Shown: positions 8,588-17,300, numbered from the stretch's first letter. The stretch is DNA of 64,000 bases from an uncultured Verrucomicrobiota bacterium (GCA_903869675.1 CAIQAB010000022.1:62001-126000); one strand, 5' to 3'. Notes: generated by a model not told the origin, from the letters alone. A program made the numbers and translations.

Positions 8588-9052
8588 TCAGAGCTTTCCC
8601 TCGGCCACCAGAAGGGCTTCGACGAAGGCCTCGGTCGTATCCGCCGCCAAAAGGGCCTCGCGATTGGCCGGATCCTTGAAAATTTTGCAGAGTGTAGAAA
8701 CCACCTGAAGGTAGCCCATCGGGTTGCTCTTGGGCGTGCCCAGCACGAACAAGAGCCGAACAAGCTGGTTGTCCTTTTCAAAACTCACCCCGGCTCGACT
8801 GCGACCGATGGCCAGCACCAGTTCACCCACATGCTCAGTGCGGGCATGCGGTAGCGCAATCTCATTGCCTAGACAGGTGGTGTCCAACCGGTCGCGAGCA
8901 AGCAACTCCTGGTAAAAGCCGGCGTAATTAATGACCGAGGGATGACCGTCCAGCCTGCGCGCCACCTCGTTCAACGCGGAGGTGCGCCTGGTTGATTGCA
9001 TCGAAAGCACGATGCGGGCGGGGTCGAGGAGGTTGTGGAGAAGACCGGCCAT
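8588..9052 (-). CDS. Stand-alone PTS EIIA domain (fructose/nitrogen-regulatory type)
   Basis: A 154-residue single-domain protein of the PTS_EIIA_2 (fructose/PtsN) family. The phosphoacceptor histidine lies in GNEIALPHART (His69). No EIIB/EIIC permease genes are nearby, so it resembles a regulatory EIIA-Ntr protein more than a transport component; such proteins are phosphorylated by NPr and control potassium, metabolic or stress functions. A second EIIA domain of the same family is fused to a diadenylate cyclase at 55928 in this window. It lies upstream of the corA pair on the same strand with a 78-bp gap. Confidence 0.85.
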   Translation of the reverse strand: MAGLLHNLLDPARIVLSMQSTRRTSALNEVARRLDGHPSVINYAGFYQELLARDRLDTTCLGNEIALPHARTEHVGELVLAIGRSRAGVSFEKDNQLVRLLFVLGTPKSNPMGYLQVVSTLCKIFKDPANREALLAADTTEAFVEALLVAEGKL

Positions 9053-9220
9053 GGCAGGCGTAAGGAAATTCGTGCCAGAAAGTTCGCGAAAAAGGGGGAA
9101 CGTGAAAGTCCGCCCGAGACCTGCATTGGCAAGCCCCGAGTGTGTCCGGCGAGACGAAATAACCGAGCGGCCGGGAACACCCGGAGCCGATCCTGAACTC
9201 CTGCGGCAAGAACGGACCGC

Positions 9221-9928
9221 TCAACGGGCGATAGACGTAACGAAATCGACCAGCGGCCGCACCGCCGCCGGGGCCTTGACGAAATCGCCGTAGAGGAGCT
9301 CGGGCAGCACATAAGGAGTCTCGTAATAATCCCAATTGGCGGGGTCATCGCGATCCAGCCAACCGGTCTTCACCGTGGCGCCCGCATAGTAACCGCGATT
9401 ACGGGCATAAACCAAGACCGGGGTGGCGAGCATGGCAGCATTGACTTTCTCGGCTTCGTAGAGGCGGGGTCCCGCCACCGCACGGGCATCAACCCCGATA
9501 TTCATGCGACCATTGAAAAGTTTCCTGACGGTGTCCGCATCAGTGAGCACATAGACGGTCTCGATGCGTTGACCCCCAAGCTGGAGGCCCAAACTCGCTT
9601 CTCCGGCCTTGATAAACACCGGCACGCTCCAACTGCCGTCGGCTCTCCGGGCGAGGGCCACGCCATAGCCGTATTGCAGACCGAGCACGAGGCCGCCCTT
9701 GACTTGGTTAACGACCACAAGGGCCTTGGCTTGCCTCAGCACCCCCGCCGGAATAGCCAGCTGGGCATCGTCCTGAATCTCGCGTATAATAGCCTCACAG
9801 GTTTCGATCCGGCCGGTAAACTTCTTCAGCGTGCCGGGCGCGGCGTGGAGACCCTCGCCCAAAACGAACAAGGAGAGAGCAAACGCGAAAGAACTAAACC
9901 GGAGGAAGGAGCAGAGGAAGGGTTGCAT
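9221..9928 (-). CDS. SYLF/Ysc84-domain exported protein
   Basis: 235 residues when started at ATG 9928. The N terminus MQPFLCSFLRFSSFAFALSLFVLG...GLHAA is a signal peptide. The mature part has the SYLF (DUF500/Ysc84) layout: IPAGVLRQAKALVVVNQVKGG, then the glycine-rich LVLGLQYGYGVALARR, SWSVPVFIKAGEASLGLQLGGQ and later VLVYARNRGYYAGATV. SYLF domains bind lipid; bacterial exported versions are uncharacterised. The frame is open further upstream, but that segment is arginine-rich, overlaps the galK end and has no family similarity, so the signal-peptide start is preferred. Confidence 0.85.
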   Translation of the reverse strand: MQPFLCSFLRFSSFAFALSLFVLGEGLHAAPGTLKKFTGRIETCEAIIREIQDDAQLAIPAGVLRQAKALVVVNQVKGGLVLGLQYGYGVALARRADGSWSVPVFIKAGEASLGLQLGGQRIETVYVLTDADTVRKLFNGRMNIGVDARAVAGPRLYEAEKVNAAMLATPVLVYARNRGYYAGATVKTGWLDRDDPANWDYYETPYVLPELLYGDFVKAPAAVRPLVDFVTSIAR

Positions 9929-10028
9929 GCTGACCCATTGAAGGAAAAAAATCGCCGCGGCGACACCAGAGAACAGCAAAGCGTCCTGAGCAACAACCCG
10001 CCGCGTCCCCTTCCGCCCACGCCCATGC

Positions 10029-11171
10029 TCAGAGCACGGTCGCGCCCGGACCCACCCCCATCGGTAACACATCCGGACGCGCGCCGTATTTCGCCGCGTA
10101 AGCCGCAGCCACCGCCTCGGCCTCGCTCGCCCCAAAGCCCGCCCCGGCCAGAGCCATGACCGCCCCGCCAAACCCACCACCGGTCAGCCGCGCACCATAA
10201 ACACCAGGCGCAGCCGCCAGCATATCGACTAGAAAATCGAGCTCGGGCGTGCTGTTTTCAAAAAGATGCTGGGAACTCCGATGCGAGGCGGTAAGCAACC
10301 CGCCGACCGCGCCGAGATCGCCGGCCTCCAGCGCCTTCACGCAAGCGCCGACCCGGGCGATCTCTTCAACCACGTGCCGCGCGCGCTTGAATGCCGCCGG
10401 CTCCACTTTAGCCTCAGCCGCGCGCAAAGCATCCGGCGAAAGCTCAACCAGGCACTTCACGCCCAGCGCCGCCGCCGCCGCCATGCATTCGCGGTGGCGC
10501 GCGGCATAGAGACCATCAACCAACGCGTGCTTGGTGTGGGTGTTGAAAATCCAGAAAGACGCCCCAGCGGGCATGGGCACGGTCGTGAAACGCGGCCCCG
10601 CACAGTCGATGAAAACCAGTCGCCCCGCCTCGCCAAAGCCAGAAACACCTTGATCAAGAATGCCGCACGGCACACCGACGAACTGGTTTTCCGCATGTTT
10701 GCCGATTTTGACCACCGTTTCGCGGTCCGGCGCTTGGCCGGTTAACCCAAGAAAAGCCAGCGCCGAGGCCAGCTCGATCGCCGCACTCGAGGACAGGCCC
10801 GCCCCGGTCGGCAGATCGGAATCCGCGAGGAAGTCAAAGCCCTCCGGCACGCGCAGACCAAAGTGCGGCAGCGCCGCCAGCACACCGAGCGGATAGTTGG
10901 TCCACGCCGCCGCCCCCGCCTGCCGCACCGGTTCACCCGCCGGTAACATCACCGTCTCGGAAGTGTAGGTGCTGTGGAAATTCCGCACGCCGTCGGCACG
11001 GGGCGCCACCGCCACCGTAACACCGCGGTCGATCGAGGCACCTAGAACGGTGCCGCCGTTGTAGTCGGTGTGATTGCCGATGAATTCGATGCGGCCGGGC
11101 GCGCGGGTAACCAGCACGGGCAAACGACCGAAAATATGTTCAAACCGGGCGGCAAGGGAGGCTTTGCTCAT
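10029..11171 (-). CDS. galK: Galactokinase
   Basis: A 380-residue GHMP-family galactokinase that phosphorylates alpha-D-galactose at C1 in the Leloir pathway. The galactokinase signature RAPGRIEFIGNHTDYNGG lies at ~23-40, the ATP-binding GHMP motif PTGAGLSSSAA at ~121-131, and the third motif TGGGFGGAVMAL near residue 325. I start at ATG 11171 (MSKASLAARFEHIFG), the usual family N terminus; the frame opens at 11195. No galT or galE gene is adjacent in this window. Sixty-two bp separate it from the small gene upstream on the same strand. Confidence 0.92.
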   Translation of the reverse strand: MSKASLAARFEHIFGRLPVLVTRAPGRIEFIGNHTDYNGGTVLGASIDRGVTVAVAPRADGVRNFHSTYTSETVMLPAGEPVRQAGAAAWTNYPLGVLAALPHFGLRVPEGFDFLADSDLPTGAGLSSSAAIELASALAFLGLTGQAPDRETVVKIGKHAENQFVGVPCGILDQGVSGFGEAGRLVFIDCAGPRFTTVPMPAGASFWIFNTHTKHALVDGLYAARHRECMAAAAALGVKCLVELSPDALRAAEAKVEPAAFKRARHVVEEIARVGACVKALEAGDLGAVGGLLTASHRSSQHLFENSTPELDFLVDMLAAAPGVYGARLTGGGFGGAVMALAGAGFGASEAEAVAAAYAAKYGARPDVLPMGVGPGATVL

Positions 11172-11233
11172 GGGAAAGTAGGCAAAATAAAACATTCACG
11201 CTCACTAACCGACGAAACGCTGGCGAGCCGGTT

Positions 11234-11461
11234 TTAATCCCCAGCCGGCGGTTGCCCGCCTTCGAAGCCTGGCACGGTCTCCCCGTTGCGCCCCTTGATC
11301 AGCACCGTCAACAAATGCTCCATCGCCCGCTCACGCGGCCAGCCACGCTCCGCCGCGAGTTGCGTGGAACGCTTCAAAAGTTGGTCGGCCATCACCCCTG
11401 CCTGCGCAGCCGGCGCCCCCAGCCGCGCGCAAAGTTCAATGAGGGATTCGCGTTCGTTCAT
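11234..11461 (-). CDS. Conserved-looking small protein of unknown function (75 aa)
   Basis: A 75-residue, predominantly helical, soluble protein with no motif I recognise. Support for it being real: the ATG at 11459-11461 overlaps the ygfZ stop by 4 bp (ATGA-type coupling), codon usage matches the neighbours, and it fills the space between ygfZ and galK without an overlap on the other side. It contains a run of basic and acidic residues suited to two or three amphipathic helices and ends in a glycine/proline-rich tail. Function unknown. Confidence 0.6.
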   Translation of the reverse strand: MNERESLIELCARLGAPAAQAGVMADQLLKRSTQLAAERGWPRERAMEHLLTVLIKGRNGETVPGFEGGQPPAGD

Positions 11462-12393
11462 GGTCGGTCGATCAGAGCGACCTCACCGCCTCCGGCGAGC
11501 CCGATTTCCGACGCGGCATCGAGGCCGAGTAGATTAACCATCGCCAGTCCGATCCACGCCGTGCCGTCGATGTCCGCCGTCGCGCGCAGCTCCCCCACCC
11601 TCCGGCCCGCCTGCCGCAGCTCCGCACCCGCTGGCGGAGTCGCCCCCTGTCCCGCGACCCGCACCAACCTCCGGCGAACCTGCCCCATCGCCTGCAATCG
11701 CGCCATGACTTCCTGCCCGAGATAACAGCCCTTGGTGAAGGAAATCGCCACGTCTTCCAGGCCCGCCTCCTGCGGTAAATCACCGGGACCAAATTCCGCT
11801 GGAATCGCCGGCACACCCGCTGCCAAACGATCCAGTCGCAAAGCCGACTCCGTGAGCGTGGTCGTCCCCGCCTGCTCTGGTGCGACCAGCCCAGCCGGTC
11901 GCACCCAGTCCCAAACCCGCATCTGCCCACGCCGGCCGGCCAAAAGCCAGCCTCCACCCCAAGCCTCAGCGCGACCCGTTGGCGGCGGCTCCCGCCCCTC
12001 GCGCGCCAAACGCAACCACGCCTCGCCCAAGTCACCCGCTAGCGTCAGCTGGGCCCATTCCCCTTCGCCTGGCGTGATCACCACGTCGTCCGCGATCACA
12101 AATTCCTCCAATCTCGCCACCAATGCCGCGCTGAACGTATGCGCGCTCCATAACCACCACTCATCCCCCTCTGCCTTCAGCACTAAAGTCTCACCCATCA
12201 CCTTGCCCTTCAGAGTTAACCACAACGCAAACGCCGTTTCACCCAGCCGCAACGCACGCAGGTCCTGAGTGCACTGCCCCTGCAAAAAAGTCGCCGCATC
12301 CGGCCCCGTCACCCGCACCCAAGCTCTGGGCACCCCTGCCAAGAGGCCCGAAAGAGGCTTGGGGGGATAATTTAAGTTTTTATCTAAAAGCAT
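11458..12393 (-). CDS. ygfZ: YgfZ/GcvT-family folate-binding protein
   Basis: A 311-residue protein of the YgfZ/IBA57-like branch of the aminomethyltransferase fold. VTGPDAATFLQGQCTQDLRAL near the N terminus and KGCYLGQEVMARLQAMGQVRRRL in the C-terminal half are the diagnostic segments; the KGCYxGQE cysteine motif is required for the family role in assembly or repair of certain Fe-S enzymes with tetrahydrofolate. It is the first gene of a minus-strand unit with the small 75-aa protein (4-bp overlap) and probably galK. The AT-rich region upstream (12394 onward) should carry its promoter. Confidence 0.88.
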   Translation of the reverse strand: MLLDKNLNYPPKPLSGLLAGVPRAWVRVTGPDAATFLQGQCTQDLRALRLGETAFALWLTLKGKVMGETLVLKAEGDEWWLWSAHTFSAALVARLEEFVIADDVVITPGEGEWAQLTLAGDLGEAWLRLAREGREPPPTGRAEAWGGGWLLAGRRGQMRVWDWVRPAGLVAPEQAGTTTLTESALRLDRLAAGVPAIPAEFGPGDLPQEAGLEDVAISFTKGCYLGQEVMARLQAMGQVRRRLVRVAGQGATPPAGAELRQAGRRVGELRATADIDGTAWIGLAMVNLLGLDAASEIGLAGGGEVALIDRP

Positions 12394-12477
12394 TTAACAA
12401 AAATCCTGAGAGAAAATGAGAGATTTTATTGACGAATACGTCGAGTCTCATATGCATTATCACATCACTTTTCACTT

Positions 12478-12499
12478 CTCCTGTTAAATCAGGAGTTTT
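12478..12499 (+). terminator. Small terminator-like hairpin in the DAHP synthase leader
   Basis: CTCCTG (12478-12483), loop TTAAAT, CAGGAG (12490-12495), then TTTT. The 6-bp perfect stem followed by a short T run could be a weak intrinsic terminator or attenuator lying just downstream of the candidate promoter. Strength is doubtful because the T run is only four bases. Confidence 0.35.
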
Positions 12500-12520
12500 G
12501 GGGTAACTAAGAAAGCAAAT

Positions 12521-12550
12521 GCTCGGTCGCTTAGGGGTAGGCGACCGGGC
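12521..12550 (+). promoter_or_regulatory. 10-bp hairpin in the DAHP synthase leader
   Basis: Arms GCTCGGTCGC (12521-12530) and GCGACCGGGC (12541-12550) are complementary over 10 positions with one G-T pair, around a purine-rich 10-nt loop TTAGGGGTAG. It sits 186 bp before the gene start and has no T tract, so it is a leader structure and not a terminator. Function unknown. Confidence 0.4.
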
Positions 12551-12736
12551 AACTTATTTTACGGATCCGACGACTCCACCAAGAATAGAAGCCGTCTCCC
12601 CCCAACCTCGCCTGCTCCGCCGAATAGCGAAAGTTCGATTGCCGGATTATTTTCCGCACCGCCGGAGTGATTTGCTAGGCCCCGCGCGCGGGCTTGCCCT
12701 CGACGCCGAGCACCTGCCACCGTGACTGTTTACGCC

Positions 12737-13792
12737 ATGCAAAAGACCTCCGACCTCCACGTCGTCGAGACCCGCCCCCTTCCGACTCCGGCCCAGCTTC
12801 TGGCCGAATTGCCGAAGACCGAGGCTCAGGCCGACTTCATCGCCGCCTCCCGTCGCGAGATCCAGCGCCTCATTTTCACCGACGACCGCCGCTTTCTCCT
12901 GATCATCGGCCCCTGCTCGATCCACGACGTCGATGCCGGCCGCGACTACGCCCGCCGTCTCGCCGCCCTCGCCGCGGAGGTCTCCGATCGCGTCATGGTG
13001 GTCATGCGTGTCTATTTTGAGAAACCCCGAACCACCGTGGGCTGGAAGGGTCTAGTCATGGACCCCCACCTCGACGGCTCGCACGACATCGCCGCCGGCC
13101 TGCGCCTCGGCCGCGCCTTCCTCCGTGAAGTGCTCGACCTTGGTCTGCCCACCGCCACCGAGTTTCTCGATCCAATCACGCCGCAATACCTTGCCGACCT
13201 CGTCTGCTGGGGCGCGATCGGCGCCCGCACCACCGAGTCCCAAACGCACCGCCAGCTAGCCTCCGGCCTATCCATGCCGATCGGCTTTAAAAACGGCACC
13301 GACGGCGGCCTGACCGTAGCGATCAACGCCATCAAGGCCGCCGCCCAGCCCCAGACCTTTCTCGGGATCGACCTGAACGCCGCCGCCGCCGCCGTGCGCA
13401 CCAGCGGCAACCGCGATTGCCACCTCGTGCTGCGGGGCGGCGCCAGGGGCCCGAATTACTCCGCCACCCACATCGCCGAAGCCGAACAGATCCTTGCCAA
13501 GAGCGGCCTGCCCGCCGCCATCTTGGTCGACGCCTCTCACGATAACTCCACCAAAAAACCGGAGCTCCAGCCCGATGTGATCCACGCCCTCGTCAGCCAG
13601 ATCCAGGCCGGCAACGCCTCGATCATGGGGGCCATGGTCGAGAGCAACGTCCATGCCGGTAACCAAGCCTTCCCCGCACCAAAGGAACAACTCCGCTACG
13701 GCGTAAGCATCACCGACGGCTGCATCGACTGGCCCACCACCGAAAAACTCGTCCGCGACCTCCACGCCGGCCTCGCCGCACGCTTCGCCTGA
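12737..13792 (+). CDS. aroG: 3-deoxy-7-phosphoheptulonate (DAHP) synthase, class I AroFGH type
   Basis: A 351-residue class I DAHP synthase that condenses phosphoenolpyruvate and erythrose-4-phosphate, the first step of the shikimate pathway. Recognisable segments: LLIIGPCSIHD, MRVYFEKPRTTVGWKG, LDPITPQYLADLVCWGAIGARTTESQ, SMPIGFKNGTDG, VDASHDNSTKKP and GAMVESNVHAGNQ, all at the AroG/F/H positions; length matches the E. coli enzymes (~350). I take ATG 12737; a GTG at 12722 would add five residues. Which of the Phe-, Tyr- or Trp-sensitive types it is cannot be read from the sequence, so the symbol is provisional. The upstream leader contains two hairpins. Confidence 0.93.
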   Translation: MQKTSDLHVVETRPLPTPAQLLAELPKTEAQADFIAASRREIQRLIFTDDRRFLLIIGPCSIHDVDAGRDYARRLAALAAEVSDRVMVVMRVYFEKPRTTVGWKGLVMDPHLDGSHDIAAGLRLGRAFLREVLDLGLPTATEFLDPITPQYLADLVCWGAIGARTTESQTHRQLASGLSMPIGFKNGTDGGLTVAINAIKAAAQPQTFLGIDLNAAAAAVRTSGNRDCHLVLRGGARGPNYSATHIAEAEQILAKSGLPAAILVDASHDNSTKKPELQPDVIHALVSQIQAGNASIMGAMVESNVHAGNQAFPAPKEQLRYGVSITDGCIDWPTTEKLVRDLHAGLAARFA

Positions 13793-13894
13793 ACCGTCGC
13801 CGCGTCCCCGCTGTTTTTGCCAAGCATGCGACAATCCATGCGTGTCGTCGCCACGGACTTTCCCCTAAACCAACCCCTTCTCCTTACACCCACC

Positions 13895-14884
13895 ATGAGC
13901 ACCTCCCCCATTCGCGTCGCCATCACCGGCGCCGCCGGCCAGATCGGCTACTCTCTTCTCTTCCGCATCGCCTCCGGCGCGATGTTCGGACCCGACCGCC
14001 CTGTGATTCTGCAGCTGATCGAGGCCCCCTTTGAAAAAGCCATGAAGGCCCTTGAGGGCGTCGCCATGGAACTCGATGACTGCGCCTTCCCCTTGCTAAA
14101 GGGCATCGTCATGACCGACCAGCCCGAGATCGGCTTCAAAGACGCCAACTGGTGCCTCCTCGTCGGCGCTAAACCCCGCGGCCCCGGCATGGAGCGCGCC
14201 GATCTGCTCAAGGACAACGGCAAGATCTTCATCGGCCAGGGCCAGATCATCGACCGCGTCGCGGCTGACGACGCCCGCGTCGCCGTGGTTGGCAACCCCG
14301 CCAACACCAACTGCATGATCGCAGCCTCCCAGGCGAAGCGACTCACCCCTGACCGCTTCACCGCCATGGTGCGGCTCGACCAAAACCGCGCCCAGACCCA
14401 GCTCGCCAAAAAGGCCGGTGCCGACCTCACCGCCGTGAAGAATATCTTCATTTACGGCAACCACAGTCCAACCATGTTCCCCGCCTTCGCCCACGCCACC
14501 ATCGGCGGGCAAAAGGCCACCGAGGCCATCACCGACCACGTCTGGTTAAAGGGCCCCTTCCTCGAGACCGTCGGCAAGCGCGGCGCCGCCATCATCGCGG
14601 CCCGCGGGGCCTCCTCCGCCGCCTCCGCCGCGAACGCCCTCGTCGACCACGTGCGCGATCTCATGACCCCCGGCAAGATTCACTCCGTCGCGGTGAAGAG
14701 CAACGGCCTCTATGGCTTTGACCCCGAAGTCTGGGCCGGCATGCCCGTGCGCACCACCACTCCCGGCGCCTACGAGGTCGTCACCGGTTACGAAATGTGC
14801 GATTTCTGCCGGGAGAAGATAGCACTCACCAACAAAGAACTGGTCGAGGAACGCGCCGCTGTGGTCGAGATGCTTAAAGCCTGA
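13895..14884 (+). CDS. mdh: Malate dehydrogenase
   Basis: A 329-residue NAD-dependent malate dehydrogenase of the ~330-residue Mdh type also seen in many Gram-negative and plant cytosolic forms. The Rossmann motif is [12 protein letters not shown] (residues 11-22), the substrate arginines lie in [23 protein letters not shown] precedes the substrate loop, and the catalytic His is in [13 protein letters not shown]. It interconverts malate and oxaloacetate in the TCA cycle. I take ATG 13895 ([10 protein letters not shown]) because the upstream in-frame extension to 13817 has no family counterpart. A strong intrinsic terminator follows 41 bp after the stop. Confidence 0.95.
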   Translation: MSTSPIRVAITGAAGQIGYSLLFRIASGAMFGPDRPVILQLIEAPFEKAMKALEGVAMELDDCAFPLLKGIVMTDQPEIGFKDANWCLLVGAKPRGPGMERADLLKDNGKIFIGQGQIIDRVAADDARVAVVGNPANTNCMIAASQAKRLTPDRFTAMVRLDQNRAQTQLAKKAGADLTAVKNIFIYGNHSPTMFPAFAHATIGGQKATEAITDHVWLKGPFLETVGKRGAAIIAARGASSAASAANALVDHVRDLMTPGKIHSVAVKSNGLYGFDPEVWAGMPVRTTTPGAYEVVTGYEMCDFCREKIALTNKELVEERAAVVEMLKA

Positions 14885-14925
14885 GCGAAGCCTCCATCTT
14901 CACTGCCCGCGCATTTCGCGCCCCC

Positions 14926-14956
14926 AAGCCGCGCCCTGATTGAGCGCGGCTTTTTT
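14926..14956 (+). terminator. Intrinsic terminator after mdh
   Basis: AAGCCGCGC (14926-14934), a 9-nt loop, and GCGCGGCTT (14944-14952) form a perfect 9-bp stem running into a T tract (TTTTTT, 14951-14956). This is the cleanest plus-strand terminator in the window and marks the end of mdh transcription. Confidence 0.9.
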
Positions 14957-15005
14957 ATGTCCGCAAATCCCCGGCGCTAGGCACCTCGGAACAACTGGTA
15001 TCTCT

Positions 15006-15785
15006 TTAACCCAATAGGCCCGCCAACACCGCGTCTCGGCTTAGCCTGAAAGCCGACCGGACCGCGTCAAATTCCCGCAGGCACTCGTCCGGGGCGGCTG
15101 CCCGCGGCAACCGCAGCGTCAGCGAGGCACCGTCGCATTCCACCCGGGCCGCCACTCCCGGCACAGTCAGTTCACAGCGACTGCAATCCGAGGGATAAGC
15201 CACCGTGAGCGCACCCTCCGCCCCGGGATCAAGCGCCTCCACTGCATCAATCAAGGCCTCCACCCGGACGCCGCGCGCCAGTTCAAAGACCACCGCATCA
15301 AACTGGCCAGCAAACAGGGTGTTAAAGGTCTCCAGACGGACCAAATCGGCCGAGCGCAGACCGTGTAGAGAGCGAACGAGGGCATAACGAGCTGGCTCGC
15401 GCTCCTCTAACGAGTAGCTCAGCTCCCAGCAAAAATCTTTTGTCGTGAGGGTCGCCGCACCCGGCCCGATTTCGAGCGCGATACCGGCGCGCTTGTAGCC
15501 CAGGGCGGCGCGGGCGCGCTGGAACATCCCCTCGGCCTCCTCCGCCAGTTCGGCCGCGCACAGCCGGGCGAGAAACGCAGTGGTGGCGGCATTGACCGCG
15601 TCGGGCACAGAGTGGCGGGATTTGTCGTAGCCGCGCAGAGCCTTGACCGCGCCTCCGGCACTGCCTGCGAGCCGCACCTGGGAAATCTTGGAGAATGGGT
15701 CCTGCACCGCGCCCGCAGCGTGGAAAGATTTGGCGGCACGCCAAGCTTGCAGTCCACCGAGTTCACCGACCGCAGGTCTGCCCAC
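15006..15785 (-). CDS. Protein of unknown function (~259 aa)
   Basis: An open frame of 259 codons with normal codon bias and no antisense competitor of comparable quality. It has no signal peptide or membrane segment. The central part (DAVNAATTAFLARLCAAELA...EEAEGMFQRARAALGY) is helical; the C-terminal part is mixed alpha/beta with LTVAYPSDCSRCELTVPG and ends VRSAFRLSRDAVLAGLLG. I recognise no domain. Two nearby cysteines (CSRC) could bind a metal, but one pair alone is weak evidence. The start is unclear: GTG 15785 and GTG 15707 are both possible. Confidence 0.55.
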   Translation of the reverse strand: MGRPAVGELGGLQAWRAAKSFHAAGAVQDPFSKISQVRLAGSAGGAVKALRGYDKSRHSVPDAVNAATTAFLARLCAAELAEEAEGMFQRARAALGYKRAGIALEIGPGAATLTTKDFCWELSYSLEEREPARYALVRSLHGLRSADLVRLETFNTLFAGQFDAVVFELARGVRVEALIDAVEALDPGAEGALTVAYPSDCSRCELTVPGVAARVECDGASLTLRLPRAAAPDECLREFDAVRSAFRLSRDAVLAGLLG

Positions 15786-15824
15786 TCCGGTTCACCGGGT
15801 TCGCCTGGCACATAAGCCCCGCGC

Positions 15825-16655
15825 CTAGAGACCCAGCATCGCGCCGTTGCGTTTTAACCACGCCTCGGCCTCACGCCAAGGCGGGCAGACTTCCTCCACC
15901 CTTCGCCAGAAGCGGGCGGAGTGGTTCATTTCCTTCAGGTGCATGAGTTCATGGTAGATCACGTAATCGCGCACGCTCTCCGGCGCCTGGATGAGCCGCC
16001 AGTTGAGTGAAATGACCCCGCCGGCCGTGCACGAACCCCAGCGGGTGCGTTGGTTGCGCACCATAACCTCCTTCACCTCCATCGCCGTCTCGGCCGCCAA
16101 CTCCCAGGTGCGTGCGGTGAGCTCAATCTTCGCCCGACGCAAAAAATGCGCCTCGAGCGTGGGCCGCATGTCGCCCTCCAACCGCGCCACCCGAAAGACG
16201 TCCGCCGCCAGACACACCGCCGGGCGCTCACCGTCGGCCGCCTTGCGAATCTCGGTCGGTTCGCCGCGCCAGAGCACATTCGTGCCCACGGTCCATACCG
16301 TGGCGGCGCGAGGCTTGGCGCGCTGACGGGCCCGCGCGCGCTCCAGCCAGTCGCGGTGTTGCTCGACGAAGGCCCGCGCCTCCCGTTCCGTGCCGCGCGC
16401 CGGGATAACCGCCACCGCGACGCCATCTTTGCGCAAGGTCAACCGGTAGCGTTCGGCCCGCGCGCTGCGTTCAAAGACGAGTTCGGCCCGCCGCTCTTCC
16501 TCCACATACCCCCGGCCTTGGGATGGAGGAGCGGACGGCGACGCGCGCGCGACCAGCGGCGCGGGGGAGGCGTCCGGCGGGGCGAAAAAGTCCAGCAGAC
16601 CTTGAATCACACCTGGCGTCACGGTTGGGGTGAATAGCAGTGAACACGCCTGCAC
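15825..16655 (-). CDS. YgjP-like (DUF45/SprT-related) zinc metallopeptidase
   Basis: 276 residues. The C-terminal half has the YgjP/DUF45 signature: VRNQRTRWGSCTAGG, then ISLNWRLIQAPESVRDYVIYHELMHLKEMNHSARFW, containing the zinc-binding HELMH and a third ligand histidine in NHS. The N-terminal ~70 residues are a poorly conserved proline/serine linker, and the RYRLTLRKDGVAVAVIPARGT segment is the usual N-terminal beta region. Family members are predicted metal-dependent hydrolases, often near restriction-modification or housekeeping genes; the substrate is unknown. The start appears to be GTG at 16655. Confidence 0.85.
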   Translation of the reverse strand: MQACSLLFTPTVTPGVIQGLLDFFAPPDASPAPLVARASPSAPPSQGRGYVEEERRAELVFERSARAERYRLTLRKDGVAVAVIPARGTEREARAFVEQHRDWLERARARQRAKPRAATVWTVGTNVLWRGEPTEIRKAADGERPAVCLAADVFRVARLEGDMRPTLEAHFLRRAKIELTARTWELAAETAMEVKEVMVRNQRTRWGSCTAGGVISLNWRLIQAPESVRDYVIYHELMHLKEMNHSARFWRRVEEVCPPWREAEAWLKRNGAMLGL

Positions 16656-16727
16656 CCACCGCGCCAGCGGTATCTTTCAACCGGAAAGAGAAAACACAGG
16701 ACCACCTTCGCCAATCTTGGGGCGCCC

Positions 16728-17204
16728 TTACAGCTCGATCCATTCCCAGCCAACCTCCCCATCCGCCCCGACAGTCAGCCAAGCAAAAGTGCGCACGCGA
16801 GCCCGCGGACGGACGATGCAGCCCGGATTTAGCCAGCGCACACCGTCGGCATCGGCCCTGTCCGAAGGCACATGGGTGTGTCCGCTGAGCACAAATGCGG
16901 CTCCAGCACAGGGGCGGCGGGGCGCGATGTGCTCGAGATGAAAGACCCGACCGCCACGCACCAGACGCAACGTAAGCGGCCAAGGGTGTTCGTCATTGTT
17001 ACCCCGCACCACGCGAAGCGGAATGCCTAGGGCCTCCAACTCAACCAAGGTCGCGGGCTCGCAGACATCGCCAAGATGCCAGATTTCATCCGCCCCAGCC
17101 AAAAGAGCAGGCAGATCTTCCGGACAATGATCATGCGTATCGGCAATCACCGCGATGCGCAGAGGAGCGGCGGCAGGCATGGGACCGGGTGGAGGAACGG
17201 ACAT
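16728..17204 (-). CDS. Metallophosphoesterase (YfcE/MJ0936-like)
   Basis: A 158-residue calcineurin-like phosphoesterase with the full set of metal motifs: AVIADTHDH, WHLGDVCEP, VVRGNNDEHPW, and the late LSGHTHVPS. This compact form matches the YfcE/MJ0936 phosphodiesterase group, which hydrolyses small phosphodiesters in vitro. ATG 17204 (MSVPPPGP) and ATG 17180 (MPAAAPLRIAV) are both plausible; the open frame reaches 17243 but that part overlaps the terminator of the upstream gene. Confidence 0.85.
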   Translation of the reverse strand: MSVPPPGPMPAAAPLRIAVIADTHDHCPEDLPALLAGADEIWHLGDVCEPATLVELEALGIPLRVVRGNNDEHPWPLTLRLVRGGRVFHLEHIAPRRPCAGAAFVLSGHTHVPSDRADADGVRWLNPGCIVRPRARVRTFAWLTVGADGEVGWEWIEL

Positions 17205-17220
17205 GACGCCACGAAAACAC

Positions 17221-17251
17221 AAAAAAGCCTGACGCAAAAGCACGCGACAGG
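17221..17251 (-). terminator. Intrinsic terminator after the DUF481 gene
   Basis: On the minus strand CCTG-T-CGC (17251-17244), an 8-nt loop and GCG-T-CAGG (17235-17228) pair with a single T-T mismatch, followed by C and six T (17226-17221). It lies 50 bp after the stop at 17301 and only 17 bp upstream of the phosphoesterase start. Confidence 0.7.
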
Positions 17252-17300
17252 TTTTGGCCTAAAAAACTAATCCAGCCGGACCGAGAACCCTGACAACGTC

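Larger units (their letters stand above)
12394..12736. promoter_or_regulatory. Divergent intergenic region between ygfZ and aroF/G with candidate promoter
   Basis: This 343-bp gap is much more AT-rich than its surroundings on the ygfZ side. On the plus strand TTGACG (12429-12434), a 16-bp spacer and TATGCA (12451-12456) make a plausible sigma-70 promoter facing the DAHP synthase gene. Downstream are two hairpins (annotated separately), so the transcript would have a structured leader of about 270 nt. An open frame of 68 codons from 12519 has no aromatic-residue cluster and no similarity I recognise, so I do not call it a leader peptide. Confidence 0.4.

Noticed and set aside
12519-12725. 68-codon plus-strand frame as a possible aro leader peptide
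   Set aside because: No cluster of aromatic residues, no good ribosome site, and it starts inside a hairpin arm.
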